DNA of 61,807 bases, taken from assembly GCA_019637105.1 (NCBI GenBank), contig JAHBWF010000027.1, positions 1 to 61,807 of the forward strand, read 5' to 3'. A program made the translations under genes and the position numbers. Positions 1 through 7,864 of this stretch are shown piece by piece. Under the pieces are notes generated by a model, which saw only the letters and a program-made list of their open reading frames with translations, was not told the origin of the DNA and searched no databases. Position 1 is the first letter of the stretch; each line of letters begins with the position of its first letter. This DNA comes from Labilithrix sp. (GTDB lineage Bacteria; Myxococcota_A; Polyangia; Polyangiales; Polyangiaceae).

Positions 1-1
1 C

Positions 2-1411
2 TCGGGGGAGGCGCTCGCGTTCGACATGCTCTCCGCGTCGATGTCGGTCGCGTGCGGCGCGCTCGTCGTCGTCGTCGCGATCGTCCTGCCGCGGCGGGAG
101 CTCGCGGCGGGCCCGGTGGCGGGGCTGTTCGCCACGGAGGCGCTCGTCTTCGCGACCTTCGCGACGACGCGCGCCGTCCCGCTCGTGATCGTGTGGACCG
201 CCGTCTCCGTCCCCGCGCTCGTCGTCGCGCGGCGAGACCGCGCCGTCCCGCGCGTCGTCGCGCGCACCGCGGGGCCGCTCTTGCTCGGCACGGCGCTCCC
301 GCTCGTCGTCGCCGTCCTCCTCCGGCGCGGGCCGGCGGACGGCGTCGTCTTCGGCGCGCTCTTCGTCGCCGTCCTCGGGCGGATGGGCCTCGTGCCGTTC
401 CACTCGTGGCTCGCGCCGATGCTGGCCGAGGCGCCGAGCTCGGTGGCGCTGCCGCTCGTCGGCTCGTGCACCGGCCCGTACCTGCTCGCGCGGTTCGCCG
501 CGCCGATCGCGTCCTGGTCGCCGCGCGGCCTGGCGCTGCTCGGCGCGCTCGCCGTGGTCGGGGCGCTCCACGCCGCGCTGCTCGCGCTCGGCGAGCGCCG
601 GATGCGCTACGCGGTCGCGTACGTCCTCATGAGCGAGGGCGCGCTCGTGTTCGCCGGCCTCTCGACGGCCGAGCCGTACGCGATGCGCGGCGCGCTGCTC
701 TTCTCGATCGGCGAGGCCTTCGCCGCGACGGGCCTGGTCGTCGCGACCGGCGCGCTGGAGGCCCGGGTCGGCGCGATCGACGTGTCGCGCCATCACGGCT
801 TGTACCGAGCGATGCCGCGGATCGCCTCGGTCTACCTCTTGTGCGCGCTCGCCGCGGTGGGCTTCCCCGGGTTCGCCTGCTACGTCGGCGAGGACCTCCT
901 GCTCGAGGGCGAGCTGCACCGGCAGCTCGCGTTCGGCGTCGCGCTCGCGGTCGTGGCGGCGCTGAACGGCGTCACCGCGCTCCGGGCGTTCGCGCGCGCG
1001 TTCCTCGGCCCCGCGTCGCCCGCCGCCGCGACCGCGCCCGGCGACCTGCTCCCGCGCAAGCGCGTCGTCTTCGTCGCGCTCGTCGCGGCGCAGCTCGCCT
1101 TCGGGCTCCTGCCGATGACGATCCTCCGGCGCCTGCCGGTCGAGTCGTCGTGGACGGCGCTCCGAGTCGGGCCGGATCAGCGCTCGACGCGCCGGCCCAG
1201 CCGAGCGCGCCGAGGCCGGACGCGAGGTCGGCGCGCCGCCGTGGCGCCTGGCGCCGTCGCGCTAACGCCGTCGCGCCTGGCGCCGTCGCCCCGCTCGGTG
1301 AAGCTCACGCGAGCGGGCGCGCCTCGAGCGCGCGGGGGAGCCCGCCGGCCTACGGCTTCGGCGCGGGCGCCTCGGCGGGCTTCGCCGCGGCGTCGCGCTC
1401 GAGGATGGTGA
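2..1411 (+). CDS. NuoM/Mrp-type proton-translocating membrane subunit, 5' partial
   Basis: This is a polytopic membrane protein of the complex I / Mrp antiporter proton-channel family (NuoL/M/N). The frame is open to the left edge, so the N-terminus lies outside the window. Many hydrophobic segments are visible. The run GRMGLVPFHSWLAPMLAEAP aligns with the NuoM signature around the TM7 lysine and the HTWLPDAHVEAP motif. A later FPGFACYVGED matches the conserved GE-containing helix. The usual channel lysine just before the signature is replaced by arginine (codon 380-382). The family couples NADH:quinone or hydrogenase electron transfer to proton pumping. After about 1170 the frame turns into an Arg/Pro/Ala-rich stretch unlike a membrane protein and runs 62 nt into the convergent ompA-like gene. 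The true C-terminus may therefore be earlier or frameshifted. It could equally be a hydrogenase-4-type subunit. Confidence 0.7.
   Translation, partial: SGEALAFDMLSASMSVACGALVVVVAIVLPRRELAAGPVAGLFATEALVFATFATTRAVPLVIVWTAVSVPALVVARRDRAVPRVVARTAGPLLLGTALPLVVAVLLRRGPADGVVFGALFVAVLGRMGLVPFHSWLAPMLAEAPSSVALPLVGSCTGPYLLARFAAPIASWSPRGLALLGALAVVGALHAALLALGERRMRYAVAYVLMSEGALVFAGLSTAEPYAMRGALLFSIGEAFAATGLVVATGALEARVGAIDVSRHHGLYRAMPRIASVYLLCALAAVGFPGFACYVGEDLLLEGELHRQLAFGVALAVVAALNGVTALRAFARAFLGPASPAAATAPGDLLPRKRVVFVALVAAQLAFGLLPMTILRRLPVESSWTALRVGPDQRSTRRPSRARRGRTRGRRAAVAPGAVALTPSRLAPSPRSVKLTRAGAPRARGGARRPTASARAPRRASPRRRARGW
1244..1289. repeat. 17-bp direct repeat at a gene end
   Basis: GCGCCTGGCGCCGTCGC occurs at 1244-1260 and again at 1273-1289. 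It lies in the low-complexity 3' part of the NuoM-like frame, just before the convergent ompA-like stop. Each copy contains the self-complementary GGCGCC core, so it may fold as a terminator-like element. No function is proven. Confidence 0.55.
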
Positions 1412-3224
1412 ACGCGACGCGGCGGTTGTTCGCCCGGCCTTGATCGGTCTCGTTGCTGTCGAGCGGCTGCTCCTGGCCGTAGCCCTGCGAGACGAGGCGC
1501 TTCTTGTCGACGCCCTTGTCCGTGAGCCACTTCACGACCGCGGCGGCTCGCTTCTGGCTGAGCGCCTTGTTGTACGCGGCCTTGCCCACGTTGTCGGTGT
1601 GGCCCTCGACGCGCACCTTCTTGATCTCGGGGTGCGCCACGAGCACCTGCTTCACGGCGTCGAGGATCGCGTCCGACTCGGGCAAGATCACGGCGCTGTC
1701 GAACTTGAACTTCACCTCCTGGTTGATGCGGATCTCCTTCTCGGTGACGACGACCAGCGGGCAGCCGTTCTTCTTCGGATCGGGGTCGCGCGGGCCCGGG
1801 ACGTCGGGGCAGGCGTCCTCGGCGTCGGCGATGCCGTCGCCGTCGCGGTCGGGCGGGCACCCGTTCTTCGTCGGGTCCGCGTCCCTCACGCCCGGGACGT
1901 CGGGGCAGGCGTCCTCGGCGTCGGCGATGCCGTCGCCGTCGCGGTCGGGCGGGCACCCGTTCTTCCTCGGATCGGCGTCCTGGACGCCGGGGACGTCCGG
2001 ACACGCGTCGAGCCTGTCGACGACGCCGTCGCGGTCGCGATCGGGGCAGCCGTTGGTGCGCGGATCGTTCGTGCGCGGGCCGGGCTCGGCGGGGCAGGCG
2101 TCCTCGGCGTCGGTGATCCCGTCGCCGTCCGCGTCGGCGGGCGCGATCGCCGCCGGGCAGCCGTTCTTCTTCGGATCGGGATCGCGCACGCCCGCGACGT
2201 CGGGGCAGGCGTCCTCGTCGTCGTAGACGCCGTCCTTGTCGCGGTCGGGGCGCTCGTAGGCCGGCACGTACTCGAGCGAGAGCAGCGCGCGGAGCTGCGG
2301 AGCGCCGTAGCCGCGGGTGAGCCCGCCGCCGACGCCGCCGCCGATCCGGACGTCTCCGACGTCGTAGTGCGCGCCGAAGAGCCACTCGGCGGGCGTGCCG
2401 CGCGTCTTCAAGAACGAGCTCGCGTCGGTGAACACGCTCGTCGCGAAGACCTCGGGCCCGATGACGAGCTTGCCGTCGAGCGCCTTCAGCCCCGCGCCGG
2501 CGGCGCCGAGCAGCTCGCTCCCGAGCGGGCTCCCGGCGTAGGCGTCGTCGCGCGCGCGGTAGACGAGCGCGAGGCGCGCGGCGTAGGTGATGGCGCCGAG
2601 GTCGCCGGCGGCCATGACCTGCGGCGCGAGCCGCGTGGAGCCGTCGCCCGTGAACTGCGAGCGCTGGCCCGTGGGGAGCCACGCCCGGACGCCGCCCGCG
2701 AGGGTGAACGCGTCGCCGTACTCGCCGAGGACACGGACGTCCGCGGCGAGCCGCAGATCGCCGATCGCCGCCTTGTCGGCCGCCTTGAAGCGATCGCCGT
2801 TGACGATCGTGCTCTCGCCGTCCTGGTAGACGGCGACCGGCAGGTTCAGGCCGAAGCGGACGCGGTCGCCGAGCACGAGCGCGCCGCCGACGTGGGTGAA
2901 CACCTGGTGGCGCACGAGCGCGCTCCGCTCGTTGCCGGCGGTGTCGTAGACGACGAGCGGCTTGTAGCCGTAGTCGAGGGTGGCGCCGGCGGCGGGCCGG
3001 AAGTCGCCGCGGAAATCGAGCGTGTCGTTCACGAAGAACTGACTGCCTCGCTCGGCGGGCTCGAAGCGGTTGATCGCGAACCCGGTCTGCGACTGCGCGC
3101 TCGCCGGAGCCGAGAGGGCGAGGAGGAGCGCGGCGGAGAGCGCGCCGAGCGCGCGCCCTCCGAGCGAGGCGCGGGCGGTCGAGGGCCTCTGCCCCGCGGG
3201 GGAGACGGTGCTTGCCGTTTTCAT
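1350..3224 (-). CDS. Outer-membrane OmpA-family protein with thrombospondin type 3 repeats
   Basis: Predicted 624-residue outer-membrane protein. The start at 3224 is preferred over the ATG six bases earlier because AGGA sits five bases upstream of it. A signal peptide ends near the ASAQ cleavage site. Residues about 45-325 look like a beta-barrel domain. Residues about 330-495 hold five roughly 32-residue Ca-binding thrombospondin type 3 repeats of the form DRDGDGIADAEDACPD, nearly identical in DNA at two copies (period 96 bp at 1801 and 1897). Residues about 500-615 are an OmpA peptidoglycan-binding domain with GHTDNVG and the later NNRRV motif. Its start lies 13 nt after the stop of the MYXO-CTERM gene, so both are probably one transcript. 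The architecture resembles TraB of Myxococcus outer-membrane exchange, though many myxobacterial OmpA proteins share it. Confidence 0.85.
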   Translation of the reverse strand: MKTASTVSPAGQRPSTARASLGGRALGALSAALLLALSAPASAQSQTGFAINRFEPAERGSQFFVNDTLDFRGDFRPAAGATLDYGYKPLVVYDTAGNERSALVRHQVFTHVGGALVLGDRVRFGLNLPVAVYQDGESTIVNGDRFKAADKAAIGDLRLAADVRVLGEYGDAFTLAGGVRAWLPTGQRSQFTGDGSTRLAPQVMAAGDLGAITYAARLALVYRARDDAYAGSPLGSELLGAAGAGLKALDGKLVIGPEVFATSVFTDASSFLKTRGTPAEWLFGAHYDVGDVRIGGGVGGGLTRGYGAPQLRALLSLEYVPAYERPDRDKDGVYDDEDACPDVAGVRDPDPKKNGCPAAIAPADADGDGITDAEDACPAEPGPRTNDPRTNGCPDRDRDGVVDRLDACPDVPGVQDADPRKNGCPPDRDGDGIADAEDACPDVPGVRDADPTKNGCPPDRDGDGIADAEDACPDVPGPRDPDPKKNGCPLVVVTEKEIRINQEVKFKFDSAVILPESDAILDAVKQVLVAHPEIKKVRVEGHTDNVGKAAYNKALSQKRAAAVVKWLTDKGVDKKRLVSQGYGQEQPLDSNETDQGRANNRRVAFTILERDAAAKPAEAPAPKP

Positions 3225-3237
3225 GGTCATCCTGGGA

Positions 3238-5853
3238 TCAGCGTGAGGACGAGGGGCTCGAGGGATCGCGCGGCTCCGCGCGGGACGCGTCGTCCGCGCG
3301 CCGCTTCCTGCGCCGCGCGACGAGGAGGCCGCTCAGCGCCGCTCCGAGGAGCGCGAACGGCGAGGCCGCCGAAGACAGCGTGGCGTTGCACGAGCAGCCG
3401 CCGCCCTCGATGATGCCCGACGTGTCGCCCGCGTCGGCGTCGCCGCCGTCGCCGAGGCCGCCGTACCCCGCGTCGGCCGACGGCCGACACTGGCCGATCG
3501 GCCCGCCGTCGTCGGCGACGCAGTCCTGTCCGTCGGGGCACGCGCCGTGGACCTGCCCGCCGTCGGAGGGGCCGAGCGCGCCCGGGCGGCAGCCGGGGAC
3601 GCACTCGCCGTTCGCGGCGTCGCAGACCTGCCCGAGCTTGCAGTCGGTGTCGTCGTCGCAGCCTCGGCAGGCGCCGTCCTCGCACCGCTCGCTCCGGCAC
3701 TGGCCGTCGCCGCCGCAAGGCTCGCCGTTGGGGAGCCCGCACAGATCGTCCTGGTCGAAGCAGATGTTCGAGCGGCACTCGGTGGTGCCGGCGCACGGCG
3801 ATCCGTTCTTCAGGCCGCAGAGATCGTCGTCCTCCTCGCACACGGCGGAGAGGCAGACGCGCAGCCCCTTCTCCTTCGTGCACTCGCCGTCGATCGGCGG
3901 GATGGCGGGCAGAGGCTGGCCGTTCGGCGTCTTCGGCGTGCAGACGTTCGTCCCGTCGGCGGCCTGCGGCGCGCACCACTCGCTCGCCGCGCAGTCCTCG
4001 TCCTTCGTGCAGGTCTTGCCGCAGTTGCCGGCGACGACGTTGCAGATCGGGCCGGGGTGACCGGCGCCCGCGCAGTCCGCGTTCGTCGCGCACTTGCCGC
4101 ACGAGCCCTCGACGGCGGCGCCGCCGGTCGTGAAGCAGTAGGGGCTCGCGGTGAGCTGGCAGGTCTGCGTCGCGCCGGAGCCGAAGTCGCCGTTGCACGG
4201 CTGGCAGGAGCCGTCGGCCATGCAGACGGGCTCGACGCTGACCTTGCACGCGAGCGGCGAGCCGCCTCCGAACGGGCCCGAGCACCGCTTGCACTCGCCG
4301 GTGGTCGTGTCGCAGACCGGCGTCGGATCCGCGCACGGGTTCGGGCTGTTCGGCTCGGGATCGAAGCAGAAGCCGCCGGTCGGAGGAGGCTGCGTCTCGC
4401 CCGGGGCGCCGGGCTGCGATCCGCCCTGGCCGTTGTTGCCGGGGTTGCCCGGCGTCACGATGACGTCGCAGTCGGCGGACTTGCTCGCCGCCTGGAACAG
4501 GACGCGGCCGCCGCCGCCGCCGCCGCCGGCGCCGAAGATCCCGACCCCGAGGACCTGCGCGTTGCCGCCGTTTCCGCCGGGGCTGCCGATGCTGTCGCAG
4601 TCCAGCGCGCCGGTGAGGCGGACGACGACCGTCCCGCCCGCGCCGCCGCCGCCCGAGCCCTCGCTCGCGACGCCGGTGGGCAGGCCGACGATGCCGGAGT
4701 CCTCTCCGTCGCCGCCGTTCGCCTGGAGCCGCCCGTCTCCGCTCATCGAGCCGCCGCGGACGTAGACGACGCCGCCGCCGAACCCGCCGAAGCTCACCTG
4801 GCTCGCGACGCCGACGACGTGCCGCCCGGCGCCGCCGCCGCCGCCCATCGTGAGGCGCTCGTTGAGGTCGTAGTCGATCCCCACGCCCCCGAAGCCGCCG
4901 CGCCCGAGGTTCAGCGCCGAGTTGCTGCCGTTGCCGCCGTTGCCCCGGTTCGCGCCGCCGCCGCCGCCGCCTTCGAGGCAGTTGCCGCCGCCGCCGGCCA
5001 TGGAGACGTTCCCCTTGCCGCCGACGTCGCGCGTGTAGCGAAGATGAACGACGCCTTGTCCCTTCGGCGCGAACGAGCTCGTGCGCGGGTTGCCGTCGAG
5101 CGCGTCGTTGTTGCAGACCACGCCCAAGGTGTTGATCGCGCGCGCCTCGGGCAAGCCCCCGTGGAAGCCGCGGCCGTTCGCGTGGATCGTCCCCGCGTTG
5201 GCGATCTCGCCGGTGGCCATGAAGATGACGATGCCGCCCGCCCACGGGTTCGCGGGGTTGGGGTTCGAGGGCGCGCCGCCGACCTCTTGCCACGCGGCGG
5301 CGGCGAGGGTCGCGCCGGCGGGCACCGTCACAGTGGTGTACTCGGGGACCCGCACGACCTGCGAGACGTGCCTCGTGAAGGCCCGCAGGAGGGGCTTCGT
5401 CAGCGTGAGCGTCTGGCTGCCGGCGGCGCCGGCGACCGACTGGACGCGCGCGAACTCGAATTGCCCGACGAGCCCGGCCTGGTTCGCCGCGCTCGACGTG
5501 GTCGCGAGCGCGTTCGCCAGGTCGAGGCGCTTCATCGTGTCGCCGGAGGGCGCCTCGGCGGCGGCCACGCCGGTCGCGCGCCAGACGAGGACGAGATCGC
5601 CCGCCGCGAAGCCCGCGGCGTCACCGATCACGGTCCCGATGGAGATCGTGCTGGAGCCCGCGGCCGCGTCTGCCGTGATCGACGCGTAGGAGTTGATCGT
5701 CTCGGTGCCCACGACGACCTTCGCGCCGTCGTGTCCGTCACCGACGCCGAACGTGTCGGCCTCGGCGCGCGCGGCGCGCGGCGCGGCGAGCGCCCCCGCC
5801 AGCGCCGACGCGGCCAATCCCAGACGAAGCAGCGTGCTCGCTCGAAGCCTCAT
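3238..5853 (-). CDS. Secreted Gly-rich/Cys-rich surface protein with MYXO-CTERM-like tail
   Basis: 871-residue exported protein. The start has a GGAGG Shine-Dalgarno. A Sec signal peptide ends after about residue 30 (ARAEA). Residues about 40-470 form a glycine-rich domain with many GGGG runs, probably a beta-helix or adhesin-like fold. Residues about 490-800 are a cysteine-rich series with C-x(n)-C modules resembling Dickkopf/EGF-like or TraA-type repeats. The C-terminus has a GCSC cluster, a hydrophobic helix (SPFALLGAALSGLLVA) and an RRRKRR block. This is the MYXO-CTERM sorting layout, thought to give surface anchoring after removal of the tail. It is co-oriented with the OmpA gene immediately downstream. 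Automatic pipelines often call such proteins AgmC-like; direct evidence for a motility role is absent here. A surface adhesin or kin-recognition receptor is the best inference. Confidence 0.75.
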   Translation of the reverse strand: MRLRASTLLRLGLAASALAGALAAPRAARAEADTFGVGDGHDGAKVVVGTETINSYASITADAAAGSSTISIGTVIGDAAGFAAGDLVLVWRATGVAAAEAPSGDTMKRLDLANALATTSSAANQAGLVGQFEFARVQSVAGAAGSQTLTLTKPLLRAFTRHVSQVVRVPEYTTVTVPAGATLAAAAWQEVGGAPSNPNPANPWAGGIVIFMATGEIANAGTIHANGRGFHGGLPEARAINTLGVVCNNDALDGNPRTSSFAPKGQGVVHLRYTRDVGGKGNVSMAGGGGNCLEGGGGGGANRGNGGNGSNSALNLGRGGFGGVGIDYDLNERLTMGGGGGAGRHVVGVASQVSFGGFGGGVVYVRGGSMSGDGRLQANGGDGEDSGIVGLPTGVASEGSGGGGAGGTVVVRLTGALDCDSIGSPGGNGGNAQVLGVGIFGAGGGGGGGRVLFQAASKSADCDVIVTPGNPGNNGQGGSQPGAPGETQPPPTGGFCFDPEPNSPNPCADPTPVCDTTTGECKRCSGPFGGGSPLACKVSVEPVCMADGSCQPCNGDFGSGATQTCQLTASPYCFTTGGAAVEGSCGKCATNADCAGAGHPGPICNVVAGNCGKTCTKDEDCAASEWCAPQAADGTNVCTPKTPNGQPLPAIPPIDGECTKEKGLRVCLSAVCEEDDDLCGLKNGSPCAGTTECRSNICFDQDDLCGLPNGEPCGGDGQCRSERCEDGACRGCDDDTDCKLGQVCDAANGECVPGCRPGALGPSDGGQVHGACPDGQDCVADDGGPIGQCRPSADAGYGGLGDGGDADAGDTSGIIEGGGCSCNATLSSAASPFALLGAALSGLLVARRRKRRADDASRAEPRDPSSPSSSR

Positions 5854-6193
5854 GGAGTCCTCCCTGTCTCAGCCCGACGTTTCCCCTGGCGGCGCCCGCG
5901 CGCGGCACGGGTAATCATCTCAAACGGGATACCATCGAAGCTCGAGCGGTGTAAACAAGAGCCGCGACAAACGGCACAGTTGACAGCAAAATCCAGTGGT
6001 TGGCGCTTCGTCGCCACGGCTGCGGTGGGCCGTCGCTGCGCCCGCCGTACCGCTCGAGCGCGCGGCGCGAAGGCGCGCGCGCCGTCGGGGGGCTCGCCGC
6101 GTCGCTGCGGGCGCGCGCGTCGGCGCGCGAGCGGCGATCCACCTCCGCCCGTTTCCGACCCGAAGGGTCCGTGGTAAGCCCCCGACACACCGC
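5854..6193. other. Divergent intergenic region
   Basis: 340 bases between the divergently transcribed surface-protein operon and ffh. The first half is noticeably less GC-rich than its surroundings, as expected for promoters. A reasonable minus-strand promoter is annotated separately. On the plus strand TTGACA occurs at 5980-5985 but no convincing -10 follows at the right distance. No RNA gene was recognised. Confidence 0.6.
5927..5955 (-). promoter_or_regulatory. Candidate promoter of the surface-protein/OmpA operon
   Basis: Read on the minus strand, TTTACA (5950-5955) is followed after 17 nt by TATCCC (5927-5932). This would place a transcription start near 5920 and a leader of about 65 nt before the GGAGG-preceded ATG at 5853. 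The match to the sigma-70 consensus is moderate. Confidence 0.35.
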
Positions 6194-7828
6194 ATGTTCG
6201 ACGCGATCGCGAAGGGTTTCCGGCAGGCCAAGAACCGCCTCGCCGGGTTGACGGAGCTCACCGAGCAGAACATCGACGCCGCGCTGCGCGAGGTGCGGCT
6301 CAGCCTCCTCGAGGCCGACGTCGAGCTCGGCGTCGTGAAGGCGTTCCTCGCGCGCGTGAAGGACAAGGCGCTCGGCGAGGTCGTCCGCGTCAAGGCGAAG
6401 GCCAAGGACGGCGAGGCGATCCGGGTCTCGGCGGGCGATCAGTTCACCAAGATCTGCCACGACGAGCTCGTCGCGTTCATGACGGCCGAGGGCGACGCGC
6501 TGACGTTCGCCGACAAGGGCCCGACCGGCATCATGATGGTCGGCCTCCAGGGCTCGGGCAAGACGACGACCTGCGCGAAGCTCGCGCGCTACCTCCAGAA
6601 GGAGAAGCGCAAGCCGCTGCTCGTCGCGGCGGACATGCAGCGCCCCGCCGCGGTCGAGCAGCTCCAGGTGCTCGGCAAGAGCATCGACGTGCCCGTGTGG
6701 AGCATCCCGGGCGCGTCGCCCGTCGAGATCTGCGCCCAGGCCGAGGCCGAGGCGAAGCGGCTCGGCTGCGACGTCGTCATCTACGACACCGCGGGCCGCC
6801 TCGCGATCGACGAGAAGCTCATGCAGGAGCTCGCGGAGATCAAGGAGCGCGCCGAGCCCGAGAACATCCTGCTCGTGGTCGACGCGATGATCGGGCAGGA
6901 CGCGGTGAAGGTCTCGAAGGGGTTCCACGACCGCCTCGGCCTCACGGGCGTGGTCCTCACGAAGCTCGACGGCGACGCCCGCGGCGGCGCGGCGCTCAGC
7001 GTGAAGGAGGTCACCGGCGCGCCGGTCCGCTTCGCCGGCGTCGGCGAGGGCACGGACAAGTTCGAGGAGTTCCGCCCCGACGGCATGGCGAGCCGCGTGC
7101 TCGGCATGGGCGACGTCGTCGGCCTGATGAAGGATTTCCAGGACGTCGTCGACGAGGAGAAGGCCGCCGCCGACGCGATGAAGATGCTCCAGGGCGATTT
7201 CTCCCTGGACGACTTCCTCGCGCAGATCCGCATGATCCAGAAGATGGGGAGCCTCAAGGACATCGTCGGGAAGATCCCGGGGATGGATCAGCTCCCGAGC
7301 GACGTGAACCTCGACGATCGCGAGCTCGTGAAGATCGAGGCGATGATCTCCAGCTTCACGTCGTTCGAGAAGAAGGACCCCTACGCGCTCATCCGCGAGC
7401 CGAGCCGCGTCGCGCGCATCGCGAAGGGCTCGGGCACGCCCGAGCCGGCGGTCAGCGAGCTCGTCCAGCGCTTCCTCTTCATGAAGCAGATGATGTCGAA
7501 CATGGGCGGCATGGGCGGCCTGCTCGGCAACATCCCGGGCATGAAGCAGCTCGGCGCGATGCGCAACATGAAGAAGGCCGCCGCGCAGATGGGCGGCATG
7601 GGCGGCTTCCCCGGCGTGGGTGGCTTCCCGGGGATGCCGGGCATGGGCGGCTTCCCCGGCATGGGCGGCTTCCCGGGGATGCCGGGCATGGGCGGTTTCC
7701 CGGGGATGGGCGGCGGCGCGCCGGCCGAGAGCATGACCAAGATGAAGGCGCTCTCGGACAAGGAGAAGAACGCGAAGAAGGCTCAGCGCAAGCGCGAGAA
7801 GGACGCGCGCAAGAAGAGCCGGCGTTGA
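6194..7828 (+). CDS. ffh: Signal recognition particle protein Ffh (SRP54)
   Basis: GTPase that binds the 4.5S RNA and signal sequences on ribosomes and delivers nascent membrane proteins to FtsY. The ATG at 6194 gives 544 residues and the canonical start MFDAIAKGFRQAKNRL. The N domain has a FRQAKNRLAGLTELTEQNI helix. The G domain has the P-loop GLQGSGKTTT (about 117-126), DTAGR (198-202) and TKLDGDARGG (256-265). A methionine-rich M domain spans about 300-440. Family members are usually about 450 residues. The extra length here is a Gly-Met-Pro-Phe repeat tail (GGFPGMPGMGGFPGM type, about 465-510) followed by a lysine/arginine-rich end. The gene stands alone, convergent with the next gene. 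Confidence 0.97.
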   Translation: MFDAIAKGFRQAKNRLAGLTELTEQNIDAALREVRLSLLEADVELGVVKAFLARVKDKALGEVVRVKAKAKDGEAIRVSAGDQFTKICHDELVAFMTAEGDALTFADKGPTGIMMVGLQGSGKTTTCAKLARYLQKEKRKPLLVAADMQRPAAVEQLQVLGKSIDVPVWSIPGASPVEICAQAEAEAKRLGCDVVIYDTAGRLAIDEKLMQELAEIKERAEPENILLVVDAMIGQDAVKVSKGFHDRLGLTGVVLTKLDGDARGGAALSVKEVTGAPVRFAGVGEGTDKFEEFRPDGMASRVLGMGDVVGLMKDFQDVVDEEKAAADAMKMLQGDFSLDDFLAQIRMIQKMGSLKDIVGKIPGMDQLPSDVNLDDRELVKIEAMISSFTSFEKKDPYALIREPSRVARIAKGSGTPEPAVSELVQRFLFMKQMMSNMGGMGGLLGNIPGMKQLGAMRNMKKAAAQMGGMGGFPGVGGFPGMPGMGGFPGMGGFPGMPGMGGFPGMGGGAPAESMTKMKALSDKEKNAKKAQRKREKDARKKSRR

Positions 7829-7864
7829 TCGGCGCGGCCCTCGCGCGCCGCGGCTCGGGGGCCG

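Noticed and set aside
1801-2110. Evenly spaced repeats of about 96 bp that could be mistaken for a repeat array or CRISPR.
   Set aside because: They encode the calcium-binding type 3 thrombospondin repeats of the OmpA-family protein.
5980-6008. TTGACA upstream of ffh as a promoter.
   Set aside because: The base positions 17 nt downstream (GCGCTT) do not resemble a -10, so the match may be chance.
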